Assembly (NCBI GenBank): GCA_013398295.1
Contig: VZSF01007302.1
Span: 1-64,000, forward strand
From: Chionis minor
Lineage: Eukaryota; Chordata; Aves; Charadriiformes; Chionididae
Length of the DNA: 64,000 nucleotides
Direction: 5' to 3'
Under the pieces are notes generated by a model. It saw nothing but the letters and a program-made list of their open reading frames with translations. It did not search any database and was not told the origin of the DNA. The translations under genes were made by a program, and so were the position numbers. Shown piece by piece: positions 47,028-60,687 of the stretch (position 1 is the stretch's first letter; every line of letters starts with the position of its first letter).

Positions 47028-49785
47028 TAGAATCATTGAATAGTTTGAGTTGGGAGGGATCTTTAAAGGCCATCTAGCCCAACCCCCCTGCAATGAGCAG
47101 GGACATCTCCAACTAGACCAGGTTGCCCAGAGCTCCGTCCAACCTGACCTGGAATGTTCCCAGGGATGGGCATCTATCACCTCTCTGGGCAACAGGGGAC
47201 AGCATTGCACCACCCTCATTATAAAAAAAATTCTTCCTCGTATCTAGTCTAAAACTACCCTTTTTTAGTTAAAAGAGATTATCCCTTGCCCTATAGCAAA
47301 AGGCCCTGCTAAAAAGTCTGTCCCTGTCTTTCCTGTAGGCCCTTTTTAAGTACTGAAAGGCTGCAATAAGATCTCCCCAGAGCCTTCTCTTCTCCAGGCT
47401 GAACAATCCCAACTCTTTCAGCCTGTGCTCACAGGAAAGGTGCTCCAGCCCTCTGATCATTCTTGTGGCCTCCTCTGGACTCGCTCCAACAGGTCCATGT
47501 CTTGCCTGTGCCAAGGACTGCAGAGCTGGAGGTAGCACTGCAGGTGGGGTCTCATGAGAGCAGAGTAGAGGGCCAGAATCACCTCCCTCAACCTGCAGGT
47601 CATGCTTCTTTTGATGCAGGCCAGGATATGGTTGGCTTTGCAGGGTGTGAGTGCACTTTGCCAGCTCATCTCCAGCTTTCAGTCCACCAGTACCCTCAAG
47701 TCCTTCTTGGCAGGGTTGCTCTCAATCCCTTCATCCCCCAGCCTGTATTGATGCCAGGGGCTGCCCTGACCCAGGTGCAAGACCCTACACTTGACTTTGT
47801 TGAGGTTCACACTAGCCCACGTCTCAAGATTGTCCATGTCCCCATCCCTCAGGCCATCCCACATCCCCCACCCTCACCACTCAGCTTGGTGTCATCTGCA
47901 AATTTGCTAAGAGTGTATTTGATCACACAGTCGATGTCATTGATGAAGATATTAAACAGTACTGGTTCCAATATGGACCCCTGAGGGACACCACTTGTCA
48001 ACAATCTCTATCTGGACGTTGAGCTGTTGACCATTATTCTCTAGGTGCAGTCATTCAACCAGTTCTTCATCCACCTATCAAATCCATACATCTCCCATTT
48101 AGAGAAAAGGATGTTGTGGGGGATCATGTCAAAGACCTTACAGAAGTCCAGATAGATGACATCCATAGCTCTTCCCTTGTCCACTGATGTAGTCACTCCG
48201 TCAGAGAAGGCCACTAGGTTGGTCAAGCAGGACTTGCCCTTAGTGAAGCCATGTTGGCTGTCTTGAATCACCTCCTTATCCTCCATGGGCCTTAGCAAAG
48301 CTTCTAAAATGACCTGTTCCATGATCTCCCCAGGGTCCTCCTTTCTACCCTTTTGCAATGCATGCAATGTTTCCCCTTTTCCAGTCACCAGGGACTTCAC
48401 CTACCTGCCATGACTTTTCAAATATCATGGAGAGTGGCTTGGCGACATCAGCCAATTGCCTCAGGACTCTGGGATGCATCTTGTCAAGTCCCATAGACTG
48501 CTGTATGCTCTGGTTCCTCAGGTAGTCATGAACGTGATCTTCTCTCATAGTGGAAGGGACTTTTCTCCCCCAGTCCCCGCCTTGCGATCCATCCACTCAA
48601 GAGGTGTAGGGAGAGAGGTTGCCAGTGAAGACTGAGACAAAAACTTGTTGAGTACTTCAGGCTTCTCCTTTGTTATGAGTTTGCCAGTCTTGGTCATCAG
48701 GGGAAGTTACGCTTTCTTTGACCTTCCATTTCTGGCTGACATAGCCCTTATTATTTTTTGAGTCCCTTGCCAAGTCCAGCTCTGGCTGAGCCTTGGTCTT
48801 CCTGAACCCATCCCTACACAACCGGGCAGCATTCCTATACTCTTCCCAGGATACCTGTCCCTGCTTCCACTACCCGTGTATGTATTTCTTGCCCTTCAGT
48901 GTGACCGGCAGGTCTCAACTCAGCCATGCTGGTCTCTTGCCTTTCTTTCCTGATTTCTGACACCTGGGGTTCGAGAACTTTTGCACTCTATGGAAAGCAT
49001 CGTTCAAGATCTGCCAGATTGGTTCTGCTCCCTTGTCCCTGAGGGCAGTTTCCAAGGGGGGCTTATTGACTATCTCCTTGAAGAGCTGGAAATTTGGTTT
49101 CCTAAAATTCAGTGTCCTGACTTTACTCTTCCCCTCACCCATAACCCTCAGGACTGCAAACTCCACCAGTGCACGATCACTGCAGCCCAGGCTGCCTCCA
49201 ATGTTCACATCACCAATGAGCCTGTTTGCATTGGTGGCCAACAGGTGCAGTGCGGCACCCCCTCTGGTGGGGCTGTCTGTTACCTGGCTTAAGAAGTTAT
49301 CCTCCATGCACTCCAGAAATCTCCTGGGTTGCCAACAGCTCAGTGTGCTACATTCCCAGCAGATGTTGGGGTAGCTGAATTCCCCCAGTATGATGAGAGC
49401 TTGTGAGAGCGATGCCTCCAGTAGCTGGAGTAAGAAGGCTTCATCAATAGGCTCCTCTCAGGCAGCCTGTAGTAGACACCAACCACAAGGTTCGTTTTGT
49501 TGCCTTGGTCTAATTCTTACCCATAGGCTTTCAACCTGCTCATGGATATTCTTCAGAGCCAGCTCTTCACTCTCTATCCATTGCTTGACGTAAAGCAGAA
49601 CACATCCACCTCTCCTTCCTCACCTGTCCCTTCTGACCAGCCTGTAGCCATCGATAGCCACACTCCAGTCATGGGATTTGTCCCACCTGGTTTCAGTAAT
49701 GGCAACTAGGTCATAGCTTTCTAGCAGCGCAGTGGCTTCCAACTGCTCTTGTTTGTTGCCCACACTGCGTGCATTGGTGTAGAGG
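47028..49785 (-). mobile_element. Longest CR1 LINE, 2.76 kb, endonuclease to 3' tail
   Basis: A minus-strand copy that covers nearly all of ORF2. The 3' end is at the left (atagaatcattgaatagttt). From right to left: the endonuclease start L-Y-T-N-A-R-S-V-G-N-K (49784-49752), the endonuclease body to about 49170, a linker ending K-K-G-K-R-P-A-W near 48920, the reverse transcriptase to about 47880, the C-terminal segment and a UTR. The 5' truncation lies only a few codons into the endonuclease, so ORF1 and the 5' UTR are absent. Several frameshifts and stops make it non-functional. It is older than 45104 and longer than any other copy here; most CR1 insertions are only a few hundred bases. Confidence 0.96.
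47269..49785 (-). pseudogene. CR1 ORF2 pseudogene: APE endonuclease plus reverse transcriptase
   Basis: The endonuclease nicks target DNA and the RT copies the element RNA at the nick (family knowledge). Visible endonuclease motifs: N in LYTNARS, E in ITETRWD, LYVKQW, VGVYYR, GEFSYPNICW (family GDFN-PDICW, so D to E and N to S; GEFS codons at 49374-49385) and SLGCSDRALVEF (family SDH, so the catalytic His is Arg; codon 49173-49175). RT motifs: [30 protein letters not shown] (motif A Asp kept, about 48148), [12 protein letters not shown] (48002-47967) and KFADDTKL (FADD at 47891-47902). The 3' segments CIKRSM and YSALMRPHL are at 47457-47669, and RMIRGLEHLSC near 47460. An in-frame TGA at 49620-49622 and frameshifts near 49480 and elsewhere break it into open pieces at 48915-49307, 48345-48596, 48041-48400, 47679-47864, 47457-47669 and 47269-47538. 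Confidence 0.93.
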
Positions 49786-52700
49786 GAAATAAATAGGGAA
49801 GACCTTGAAGAACTTTATTTTCTCTTCTGTGACCATGATTCTTGCATCCCATGATTTTCTGCTGGTCTTTGTATCTATTTTATCTTCTTATGAGAAGGGA
49901 GTGGGACTGTTACAAGGATGGTGAGCATCAGGACCCAAATTAGAAGTGAGGATGCAGCCAGGGAATGTAAGCAAACCCAAGAGATAGGAAGCATTTTTGA
50001 GTTCTTCAGCTTTAGGCACTGTCTCTGCAAGGAAAAACAAATTATCTAATCTGGCTCTGCCTCACTTTACCCATGTGCAAAATGGGGAGTGGAATATTGA
50101 TTTCTGAAGAGTGTGTGAGGCCTGGATTCAAATTGGAAAAAAAAAATATTGTAGAGGTGCTGAACACCAAGATATTATTTATGGTGATAAAAGGGATACT
50201 TCCCACATTCTCTGTTTCATCCCTTTGTACATTATGTGGTAAACTCACTTGAATCATGACCTTTATTTGCAGCATAGTCATAAAAATGTGCGAGCAAGCG
50301 TTATGGGTAATGACCCTCTAAATAAAACCATACTTCTCAATGTCCTTGGTCTGACACAGTGCAACAGAAGATGAGGCATTTTAAGTTTTAAATGAGGTAT
50401 TTAAGGTTGAAGAGGGGAATGTAAGAAAAAATAAAGCAGCATGTGTGTGTGCATGTGTCTGCTCTTGTAACAGGCTGCAGCAGCCTCAAAGTAAAATGGC
50501 ATCTTGGTCTCTTGAGTTCTTACTAATTTCAAACGTTTAATATACAGAAAACAAATGTTTGACAACTTCAAACTCCATGGATCAGAGCAAGAATGAATAT
50601 TGTTTTACAGTGATATTTTTAGTTTGAACTAAAATAGCTGAAAGTCAGTGCTGGCAGCAGAACATTTTCTTGCAAAAGCAATTGATACAGTGGTGATCAT
50701 TACTGTCTTTAATTAAAATAGATACTCCCATGCAACTCCCTCATCTGCCATCAAGACTCCTCTTGAAATTACTATATATTTATTCTTTATAAATAACCAT
50801 AGGTTCTTATAGTTCATTCTTGGCCTGATCATCAGTAGGTTTGACCTTGACTTTCAAAGAAGGAGGATTTAGTGCTAACAATTTTTATAAGTTTCCTTCT
50901 CAGTTCTTTCCATAAAAAAATTTATTTAGCTTTTCCTTTCTATTTTTCTTCAGTCATCCATGCAGTGTCTAGCTTTGTTCTATTTTATTTTCTTTCTATA
51001 GCAGTCTCCAATTTTTTTTAGTGTCTTCTTTCATTTAATATATGCTCTTTGTCAGTGTTTGCTCCACAGATGAATATTTTACATTTATCTGAATTAGACC
51101 CCATTTCTACCTATGGCATTGATCTTATATTTAAATTGTTCCTGTTTTTCTTCATCTGGCTATTCCTAATTTCTGAAGCTTTCATCTATTAGCTTGAAAT
51201 ATACAATTTTCAATACTGTAGTCATAGTTATTTATAAAAATATCAAAAACCTGCAGACAGAGAACAGATCTTTCCATAAATCAGTGACCCAGATTTGCTC
51301 TGAGCTATTTTCAGATGGAGTACATTTATTGTGACAACCCTTAATTTATATTGGGAAAGACAAAAATGTAACAAGAAGTGGTATTGGAAGAATTTATAAT
51401 ATTTAAGCTTCTTTTCCCTTGTGTTTAGAAGAGCTTTCCACCCAGAACCAAATAGAAAACCCAGCTGTGGGACCATAAAAGAAATAAAATTCCTCTATTG
51501 AAGATGTGTTCTAGAAACAAAATAAAGACTTCTAATTAAAAAAAAAAAATAATTATTTCACACTCAACAAATTTGGAAGGTCTAGATTCATCTCCTCAGG
51601 ATCCCTTCCTCCACTAAAGTGTATTATTTACCTCATTTTTTTCTTCTGTTAGTGTATATCTCATCTGTCAAGATTTTTCCCTGGATTATGGACTTTCCAA
51701 GACTAAGGACTTTAATGGTTAAGGGAAGGTGCAGTTTAGGCTGTCAAGAAGGATGGGGACACTGCAACCCCTGGCAGACATTATTCTAAACTGAAATATT
51801 TCCATTTCCTGTGAACAGGAGAATGTGTCTGACGATAACTGTATTTTTGCTACATTTTGACTATGGGAAGCCAGGTCTTCCTGTTTCACCTCTTGCTCAT
51901 TTGTGAAGTATGAATTGGAAACCTTGTGGCATGTTCTGCTGTGCACATGTTCACATTAGGTTTTGCACCACCAAGATTTTAGTGGCTCAGAGGTTAAAGC
52001 TGGACTCAGTAATGATGCTGTGGTTGAACCAGTCTCATTTCTTTTGTGACTCAGTTCATATTTAAGCAGTATGGACATAAAATCCCACATTTTAAAAACA
52101 GGACAGAAATACTTCCCCACCTAAGACATAATGGTCAGTCCAAATTAAGGGTCTGTAAGTGTTCTTCAGTTGTTAGATGAGAGGTGTTACATCAAAATAC
52201 TGCATCACTGGTGTCAAATGTTATTATGAAGCAGACAGCTAATATCTCACTAGAAATTTCAGGCTGGAACATGCCAAAGGATTATTAAAACACTTATGTC
52301 CCAAGGTTTCTTGAAGGCTGCATTTTGGACCTTTCTTCCTTTAAAGTCACCTTTTTTGTCTTGAATTCATCTCTGCTTCTATATAATCACAGTTCAATGC
52401 ATATTATAAGTTCCAGTGTTTTGCTTTAAAATTGAAAAATAAATCCTTAAAAATCTCCATAAGAGAAATAGGGTGGAAATTTGGCCATTATCAGTCCTCT
52501 TCTTCTGTGATAATTTTGAAGAAATCTTACTGATTTAGAGACTCTTTTCATGGTGTCATCTTTCTATTAGATACACTGTGAATATTAACTGTATATTTAC
52601 ATTCACTAGAAAGTACAGACAATGGTCTGATATATGATGTAGTTGGGTAGCAGCTTACATTTCCATTGAGATTAGGACATTTCCCATTGTTGATTTTTTT

Positions 52701-52932
52701 TAACAAGACATAAGCTAGGCACGCTCCACATATATATAAAAAAAACCCCATATATACATGTTTATCCCCCAACTCCAGTAGCTTATTCCCAGATAAATAA
52801 TTCTAGGGTGCTCTGATTTGAAAACATGGAAAGATAAGAATGGGAGACTTCTCAAGAATACAGTTCACATACAGTTTGTGAGAGCCTTGATAGTATATAA
52901 TTACCTTCAAAAACTTATTGTGCTTTGTTTTG
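49786..52932. other. Unique DNA, no gene recognised
   Basis: About 3.1 kb. A short TG-rich word cluster lies near 50440-50460 and an A-run near 51537-51549. No frame above 80 codons, no repeat family and no splice-bounded exon that I can support. Confidence 0.55.
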
Positions 52933-53150
52933 AATCACAGAATCATAGAATCATAGAATGGTTTTGGTTGGAAAGGACGTTAAAGACCATCTCTTTCCAA
53001 CTCTCCTTGCCATGGGCAGGGAAACCTTCCACTAGACCAGGTGGCTCAAAGCCCCATCCAACCTGGCCTTGAACACTTCCAGGGATGGGGCAGCTACAGC
53101 TTCCCTGGAATACCTGTTCCAGTGCCTCACCACCCTCAGACTGAAAAATT
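52933..53150 (-). mobile_element. CR1 LINE 3' fragment
   Basis: A minus-strand copy of about 220 bases. The tail is at the left (aatcacagaatcatagaatcatagaatgg), followed by a UTR with the cctTgccatgggcaggg hairpin. ORF2 reads on the minus strand as [15 protein letters not shown], then [19 protein letters not shown]. The 5' truncation is near 53150 (the K-K-F-F region). Relative to the young subfamily, P to S and N-L-L to H-L-V changes are visible, so it is moderately diverged. Confidence 0.95.
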
Positions 53151-54453
53151 TGTTTGCAGTTGTCCTTTGTTCCTCCTCCTTTTCTTGAGAGGCTGTTACA
53201 AAACCTGATTGCCCTGAAAACCAAAAACCTTGTAATTTCCATTTTACGTGCATTCATATTCCATTTCTCCCTGTTTTATCCTGACCCTTACTGGCTTTTC
53301 ATTTAAATTACACTCCTTCTGCTTTCACACACCCTATTCCCTCTCAGACTTCATTTTGCAAGGCTGAGCACACTGCACTATTACATGCTTTCTCATTCCT
53401 GAAGAGCTTCCCATTCCCCTGACCAACCTGGACATCTTGGCTATTGGTTGTTCCAGCTTGGCCTGCAGCTTCAGGCTCAGTTGAAAGACCAGAAGAGCAA
53501 GTAAATATCTCTGATTACTGGAATTTCATGGCAATGGTTATATTTCACTGTGCTTTTAGCTCCAAAATGTGAGTTTACTTTTCATTATCACGGGAATACT
53601 GGGGTAAGAATGCTGGGCTACGTTTACGGATTGAGTCTGGATTGACAGCTGATGTGTGATGAAGGTTAACAATTGCTAAAAAAGAACGTTTACCATCATT
53701 TTGTTATTTTCATGAAATTACTTCTTGAAATTATGCCAGTTCCATTCTCAATATGAAAGGGTTTTAATGAGGGAAAAGACAGTAAATGCTGCCAAAACCA
53801 GAGGTCTTTCACCATCATTTGTTCAGATCTTAGATCCAGGAACACGAACTGGCATTCTCAGTTGGAGAAACATTCAGGGATACTGCAACTCAAATCTGTC
53901 CTGCTTGCCTTCTGGACATCTGTGTAATATCCATAGTAATTCCAAGAGATGTGTTTACTTATTGCAAATACGATACTGGCATGTGCGAAAAAACTTTTCT
54001 TATTTATACATTTGATCTGTTTATTTTACACAGAAGAATCTTTCTATTAAGATGATATTGGGGAAACATTTTGTTGTTGACCTCTAGAACTGCACATAGA
54101 ACCTAGAAAACACCCCCCTTAAAACAAACCAAACCAAAACAAACCCAAAAAACCCAGCAAAGCCCCAACATCTGATACACTGAAAGAATGATTTGTTCCT
54201 CTCAACAAACTTGGGTCTGGATAAGCAACATCATTTATACTTGAGAGATCATGGACTAAAGGAGACAGAGAAAAAGAATGAGAAAGTCAGAAAAGCTTCA
54301 CGTATCTCCCATGAGCTGAAACAAGTACTAAGGTGTTGGGAAAAAGCATTATTATTTGAAGATGAAATATTAGGGTTCAACTGATGGGCAACAAAGAATT
54401 TTCTACCCATGCTGAAGATGTAAAAATTATAGGATTTGTAAACCCCAGACAAA
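53151..54453. other. Unique DNA, no gene recognised
   Basis: This includes an A/C-rich tract at 54121-54170. The 96-codon frame at 53725-54015 has no recognisable domain. Confidence 0.55.
54121..54170. repeat. A/C-rich low-complexity tract
   Basis: Repeats of aaaaca, aaccaaac and aaaccc words over about 50 bases, like the tract at 11879. Confidence 0.85.
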
Positions 54454-54541
54454 TAATCATAGAATCATAGAGTCATTTAGATCTGAAAAGACTCTTAAGA
54501 TCACTGAGTCCAACCACAAACCTAACACTGACAAGTCCACT
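54454..54541 (-). mobile_element. CR1-type 3' end only, about 90 bp
   Basis: Begins at the left with atcatagaatcatagagtcattta and continues agactcttaagatcactgag, then tccaacc and aacactgacaagtccac. This is the antisense of a CR1 3' UTR of the 'cactgccaagtccacc' type, distinct from the other copies. No ORF2 sequence is left. The truncation is near 54541. Confidence 0.85.
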
Positions 54542-57500
54542 AATGTATATAAATAAAAAGTTTAACATTTTCTTTTCTTTTTTTTTTTAAACTCTCTTCT
54601 TTTCTCTGTCACTATCTGGCATCCAGAAGTGGAGGGTGTTAGTACAGAGGAGGCAATAAATTGGTAAAAAGTCAGTGTTAAGAGGTTTAATCTTATATGT
54701 GACAATTGTGGCCCCAGAAATTAGCATCTCGCAAGCCAGTCTGGGCACAGCTAGAATGTAGGTGGGAGTTGCATAGTGAATAATTACATTATTACATTGG
54801 GTGTGACATTTGTTTCATCTGGTGCTAGACAATCCCAGTCTGTACACCTGCTTGCTCAGGTATCCCTTTGTAACGAATGGACAAAATCCAGCCTTTTTCA
54901 GGATGGTTTCAGGACAGTTTTAAGCACTGCTTTAGGACATTATGATTTGGTCCATATGCTTCACTGGTGGTAATGGGAACCAAGACTGACCAGTTTCATT
55001 TATACAATCCACAATTTTTATTTTTCTCCTTGAACTGAACGGCAACGATAAAGCAAAATTACATTTCTACACTCATTTACCTTCCTCGGTTGATATTTAC
55101 CAATTGATAGACAGGATTTCTTGTTCTGTACCTGTAGCATTCAAGATGCTGAAATAGCCTCCTATCTGGATGTTACACGAGCCTGGGTTAAGTAGCTTTG
55201 GAAAGGAGAATTAAAAGATGTGATATGTACAGCACAGAACAAATAATATAATTGTTCGTATTTCTAAGTGATTTATTTAAGGATATTTTCCCATGTTAGA
55301 GGTCACTGCAGACTGCTTGAATGTACAACAACATAAATGTCAGGTATGTGGTTCTACTTGGATTTTGGAGGTCTACAGGACAGAATCATGCAGAGATTTA
55401 AAACCAAAAAAAAATATTGTCTCTTTTCCAGTACAAAACGTGTCAGGGAGATTACTGGTCTTTAAATAACTCCTTTTCTTTCCATTTTTTTTTTTTTTCC
55501 CCTAAACAAAAAATCTTAGCAAATCTGGGGTGTATCACATTAAGGAATATAATTTTATTTAGCAGCTTTATGTTCCCATTCTGCTAATGCATTCATTAAA
55601 AGATCATCTTTTTCTAGTCAACAGATTTTTAATGTAAACATTATCTGAATTACCAGTACATTTGATGGCTCATCTCTAAGGAAAGTGAATAGAAATTTAT
55701 TGATAAGAATGGCAAATGTATTAAAGAAACAAAAATGAGCAAAATCAGTCGTTAATGTGAGTGGCATTTTGCAAAAAGAAAACTAATCTTTCAGAACTGT
55801 GCAATGTCTGAATCAAAACTTTCTTGAGACTTGAAGTTGAGCTGTAATTGCTCTTTTTTAAAGAATGCATACATAGCTTGGTGTGATAAAAATAAACTAG
55901 TTTGAAACACAGTTCTGAATAAATAAAATGAATAAAAGGAACAGCAGGAAGAAAAGTTTTTTTCAGGTATAAAAAAGTAGTAAAATCTTTTTGATTTGCT
56001 GAAATACAGAGTATATAATTTTAACGCTAGAGTAAGAGTTGTGGCAAAGATGAGAGCACATCTTGATGTCTGCAAAAAGGAATAATATATGCTGAAGGAA
56101 TAATATATGCAGCAGGATGTCTGTGAAGTTTGATGACAGTGATAATGGAAAGAAAACTGAGAAATGTTGGTGGATGAGCAGAAAAAAAAAAAAATTGGGG
56201 GAAGTCATTCTGTTGTGTTAGAATCAAATTTAGATAAGCAGGAAGAAACCCAGTGTAAAAATCATCACATAATTATTCTAGAGTAACTGGGCATAAATTA
56301 GTTGGTATTTTGCAAGATGGGAAATTTAATCAAGAATTGTTAATATTCTTTTTTCTTCTCAGAATCTAGGAACCACTGAAGATGAGAAAATGGCATGATC
56401 TTTACCTTTTTTTTTTTTTTTCTTTTTCTTGGACATGGTGCACACCCATTTCATCAATTTACAAATAATTCAAGTCCTCTTCAAAAAATTCTGTCAAACA
56501 GTTAAAGAAAATGTCCTTCAAAAGACAGCATGTTCAAAAGATGTAGTGAGATGGCTAAATGTATCCCTTAGTCATCAGTGACTCTGTGTGTGGTTGGTTT
56601 TGTCATGGAAACAGCTGGTAAGACATTTTGTCGGAAGAGAAATCACTGACTTATTAATCAAATATTGAATTAAAATATTTTCCAAGAGCCAAAACAACAT
56701 TCAAAGTAGCACTTCTAGTGTGCTGGAGGAAAAAATTCTGCCTGTCACATCTTCCATGATTCTACATTCTTACAAAGTGAGGATGCAGAAAAACTGACCA
56801 TGGTAAATCAAAGGCCTCTGAGTCTCACTATAATGATGTTATACACGTTGCTGAGAGACAGCAGATACTAGCTCAGCTGAAGCCCAGCTAACAAGGCTAC
56901 ATGGCTTCAGGATCAAAGATGTATCAGTTCAGGCTCCCTCAGATTAAAACTAATTTCTCCTCACTGTTTTGCTTTGCCCAGAAACTACAAAATCCATAAG
57001 AGAAATAGTGTCATTTTCATTTTTTTTTCCGTCTGAAGTGTGAAGTGTTATTATTGAAAGAAGACACATATTCCTTTTATTCAAGTGATAGAGTATCACT
57101 GAAAAACAATAATTTTCCACAGTACGATTTCAGTGAAGGGTTATCAACTAGCCCCAGTCACTTGGTATCTCTGTTCCATGACTGGGTAAGTATAACCTCC
57201 ATAAAGAAGGGATGGGAATGATCAGAAGTAGTTCCATTTAACACTTAGAGGATCTCATTTTCCTACAAGATGACTTGTCTTTATTACATCACCTTTCTGT
57301 TTGCACTGGAAGAGAAATTGTGAATGAGACACCCAGTACATGAGTTTTGTCACCCTATGGAATGCCAAATGAAAACACACTGACACAACGTACATCATCT
57401 TTGCAGGCAAAGACTAAGTCGTGTTATGGAGGAGGCAAGTCTTACGTCATTTGCTTCACAGAAGTAGCTCACCTTGTGTTATCTGCTTAAAACATAAGTT

Positions 57501-60500
57501 TTCCCAAGTATGCATGAGGTATTGCAAAAGTAATACCCCAGAAAGCGGAAAGCTTCCCCCTCCACCTCAGTTGGCATGGTGACACTACGTCAGAGTAAAA
57601 AATATTGCTACAAAAGCAGAAAAAACATCCTGTGGTGATGTTTACCATGATACCAGCATTAGGGATGTTGACATTTCTTCTGCTCTGTATTTTTCACAAG
57701 CATTACTCATGATTCTGTAGAAATCATTACCCAGTGAAAGGCAATGCTCTCAAGTCTTTCTCTTTTTTTCTGCCTTTTTTCAAAAATTGGGTGATGAGGA
57801 AAAACAAACCCTGCAGTTGCTCTGAGTCAATGTGATAGGAACACATGAAATACCTGCCCTGCATTCCTTTTAGATGACATTTTTCCTAGAATGTTCAGAA
57901 AATTTTCTGGTAATTTATAGATACAAAAAAACCTTTTCTGCATTTCTTGTAATTTGAACCTTGTTTAATGAGTCTAGTTTATGGATGGAACAAACTAAAA
58001 ATGAAATCCATAAAAAAACCCCCAAATAAACCCTACCCCAAAACATGAAGGTCACCTCATTCATACCTGAGTGACATTTTTGTTAAACTTTGAATTAAAA
58101 TTGGTGTAAATTTTTGTTTGTGACATTTTACAGTAGAAAGCAGTCCATCTGTGGGTCACTGAACCTGTCACTATTTTTGAATCCTTACAGAGTTTCCAGT
58201 TATCCTTTCTCAGTAATCTTTGGCCAGCTGTGTGTTATAAAGGTTAAATTATATATTAAAGTACATATTTATGCCTAACAAAGGAATTATAAAATTAACC
58301 TTTGTTGGAAGAAAAAATGATTTCTCTTTAAAGACACAGTGAGGGCCCTGAGTTCTTTACTGTTAGAACTAGAAATGAGGTAAACTCTAGGAGTTTCAGC
58401 TGGAGCTTGCTTTGAATTTTAGTATCACACTTAAAACTGGCACATGCCAATCTAGGGGATAGGAAATACTTGCACAAAATGTGACTCAAATATTCTTCTA
58501 ATGCCTCCTGGTTGAAAACAGGAAGCATTGACCCTGTTAGTCACAGGAAAGTGTTGGTATTGTGGCTTAGCCAATTAGGGATCTGTATTGGCAAATCCAG
58601 GCATAATATATCAATATTTTTTCCCTTGTCATGAATTAAAATGATAAATGTAACCCCGGTGAGAATGAGATTCTCTTAGTATTTCATTGCCATCATCAAA
58701 GACTGGGTTTTCTTTGATCAGTGCTTTTATGTATCTTTTGTCTTTGTCAAACTTTTGATGCTCTGCTGATCTTCTATACTTCTGTTTTCCCGTTGGAACC
58801 TTAGGGCAAAACAATAAAAGGAAATCATTAGAAAAGAAACAAAAACAATAATACAGTAGATATTTCCTTGGGTGCCCTGCAACATATGAGTGACAAGGGG
58901 GAGAAAAACTGGAGTGTGAGAAAGTGCTTTACTTTCACTATATTGTCAAAAATGATTTATCATTGATCTCTCTGGGGGGTGGAAGGATGCCTGGACAGAA
59001 TGAGAGGCAGCAAACATCCATCATGTTAAATCTGTTTTCTAACAACTGAGAACATTTATATTAGAACCCAATGAAGTATTTTGATAAAACATTACTTGCA
59101 CAATAGAGAATTTAAGGGGATAACTCTGTAGGCTTATCAGTCTAGGACTACTAAAGATGGTCTAAATATTGAATCATAAACTTTCAGTCATGCCTCTGCC
59201 TTCTTTCTTGCTACCTGCTTCATCTCTAGGTATTTCAAACGCCTTTGTACTTCTGCTTCTTGTAATGAACTTCTGAACAACAAATAAGACTATTAAAAAC
59301 TTTGTTTCCCTTTTTCTTCCTTCTCTTTTCCCAAGACTTCCCTAGTATGTTACTGCCTGAGCTATTCTGTATTCCCAGAAGGAGATCATGTGAAAACTTA
59401 TTATTTTCTTTTGCCATCAGAGAACCCAATAAGTAAATTAAGCCAAAAATTAAGCGTGCGTTTAGACCAGAAATCTACCCTGGATCATTTTGAGACCCCT
59501 CAGAAGTTCACATTTTAACTGATAGTTTCAATTTCTGTAACAGAAATAATGAAGTTAAAGAACAGGTTTTTAGTTTATATCAATAGAATGCTGGAAAGGA
59601 CTGCCAGGGATGGACTGAGTCTATGCCAGTATGCTGCAAGTCTCTGACAAAAGGCCTTGGCAGTCAAGGTCACTTGGCACAGCAGGGTATGCATCTATGC
59701 TGGCTGATTTCCTTAGCTTCCAAAACAGAAATATTTCTTCCAAACTGCTTTTTGGCAATAACCGCTGGAACTCAACAGCTTCTCTCATTTACTTGAGAAG
59801 TGAATCTCTTGATCATCCCCATTGCCTGTGCCTTGTTTTACATTACGGAGTGGTCTTGAAACTGTGGGTTGCCATCCTTGCAGATGAAGCTAAATTGTAA
59901 GACTCCAAGAGCGCAAATAATGTGCTCCCATCACTAAAGGACAATCCCACCCATGGGACCAGACTAGACTTAATCTAATGGAACGCGCCTGCCCCTTCCC
60001 TCCCAAGGTAGAGTTTAGCTTTCGGATTCCCATCACAACTATTTCTGTGTATGTAACCACTTCTATTGAGCTGAACAACTTGTTAATACAGATACAGACC
60101 TTAATTCTTGATTCTTCTGCCTGGGATTTGTTTGACAGTGCTGTTTGGCCCAGGAGGAAGGCAAGCCAAGCATCATTCTAGCAGTTTAACACCGCTGATA
60201 ATCACGTCCCAGCACCACAAAACAGTTTTTACTTGGAGTGATGTAATTATCATATTCTGACTCCTACTACATAGGCAACCATAGTTTAAAAATGAATAAA
60301 AGTTCACCACAGAATAAGAATGAGAATTCAGTCAGCTTTATATCTTGCACTGCTCTGATGAAAAAGTTGTTCCAGCAATTTCCTTCTGTGTTTGTTCAAA
60401 ACTTTCACACTTCCATCTTAATTTCCAGTTGACGTTAGCATATGGTTCAGAGTTGTCATAAGATAACAGTGAGTCATGCCTGAAAGTCACAGTGTCTGGG

Positions 60501-60687
60501 ACTCAGGCTAAGTGGAGACATACACAGAGGAAGTCTCTGCAGCTAAGCAATTACTCTGGACTCCCTAGAATAAGTGGTGAGAAAAAAGTACTTTCTGGAT
60601 GCAATTCATCTGCCCAGGTTTTGTCATGTGGCAAGAACTATGGGACTTGTGATCAAGGGGGTTGTGATCACTAGGGTTGCGATCAGT
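54542..60687. other. Unique DNA, 6 kb, simple sequence only
   Basis: A T-run of about 15 near 55484-55498, a T-run near 56407-56421, an A/C patch near 58012-58045 and an 18-bp tandem pair at 56077 are all I can point to. A region of slightly higher G+C near 59890-60180 has no convincing exon. No repeat family recognised. Confidence 0.5.
56077..56112. repeat. 18-bp tandem duplication
   Basis: aaggaataatatatgctg (56077-56094) is followed directly by aaggaataatatatgcag (56095-56112), with a single two-base difference at the end. A local slippage-type duplication. Confidence 0.93.
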
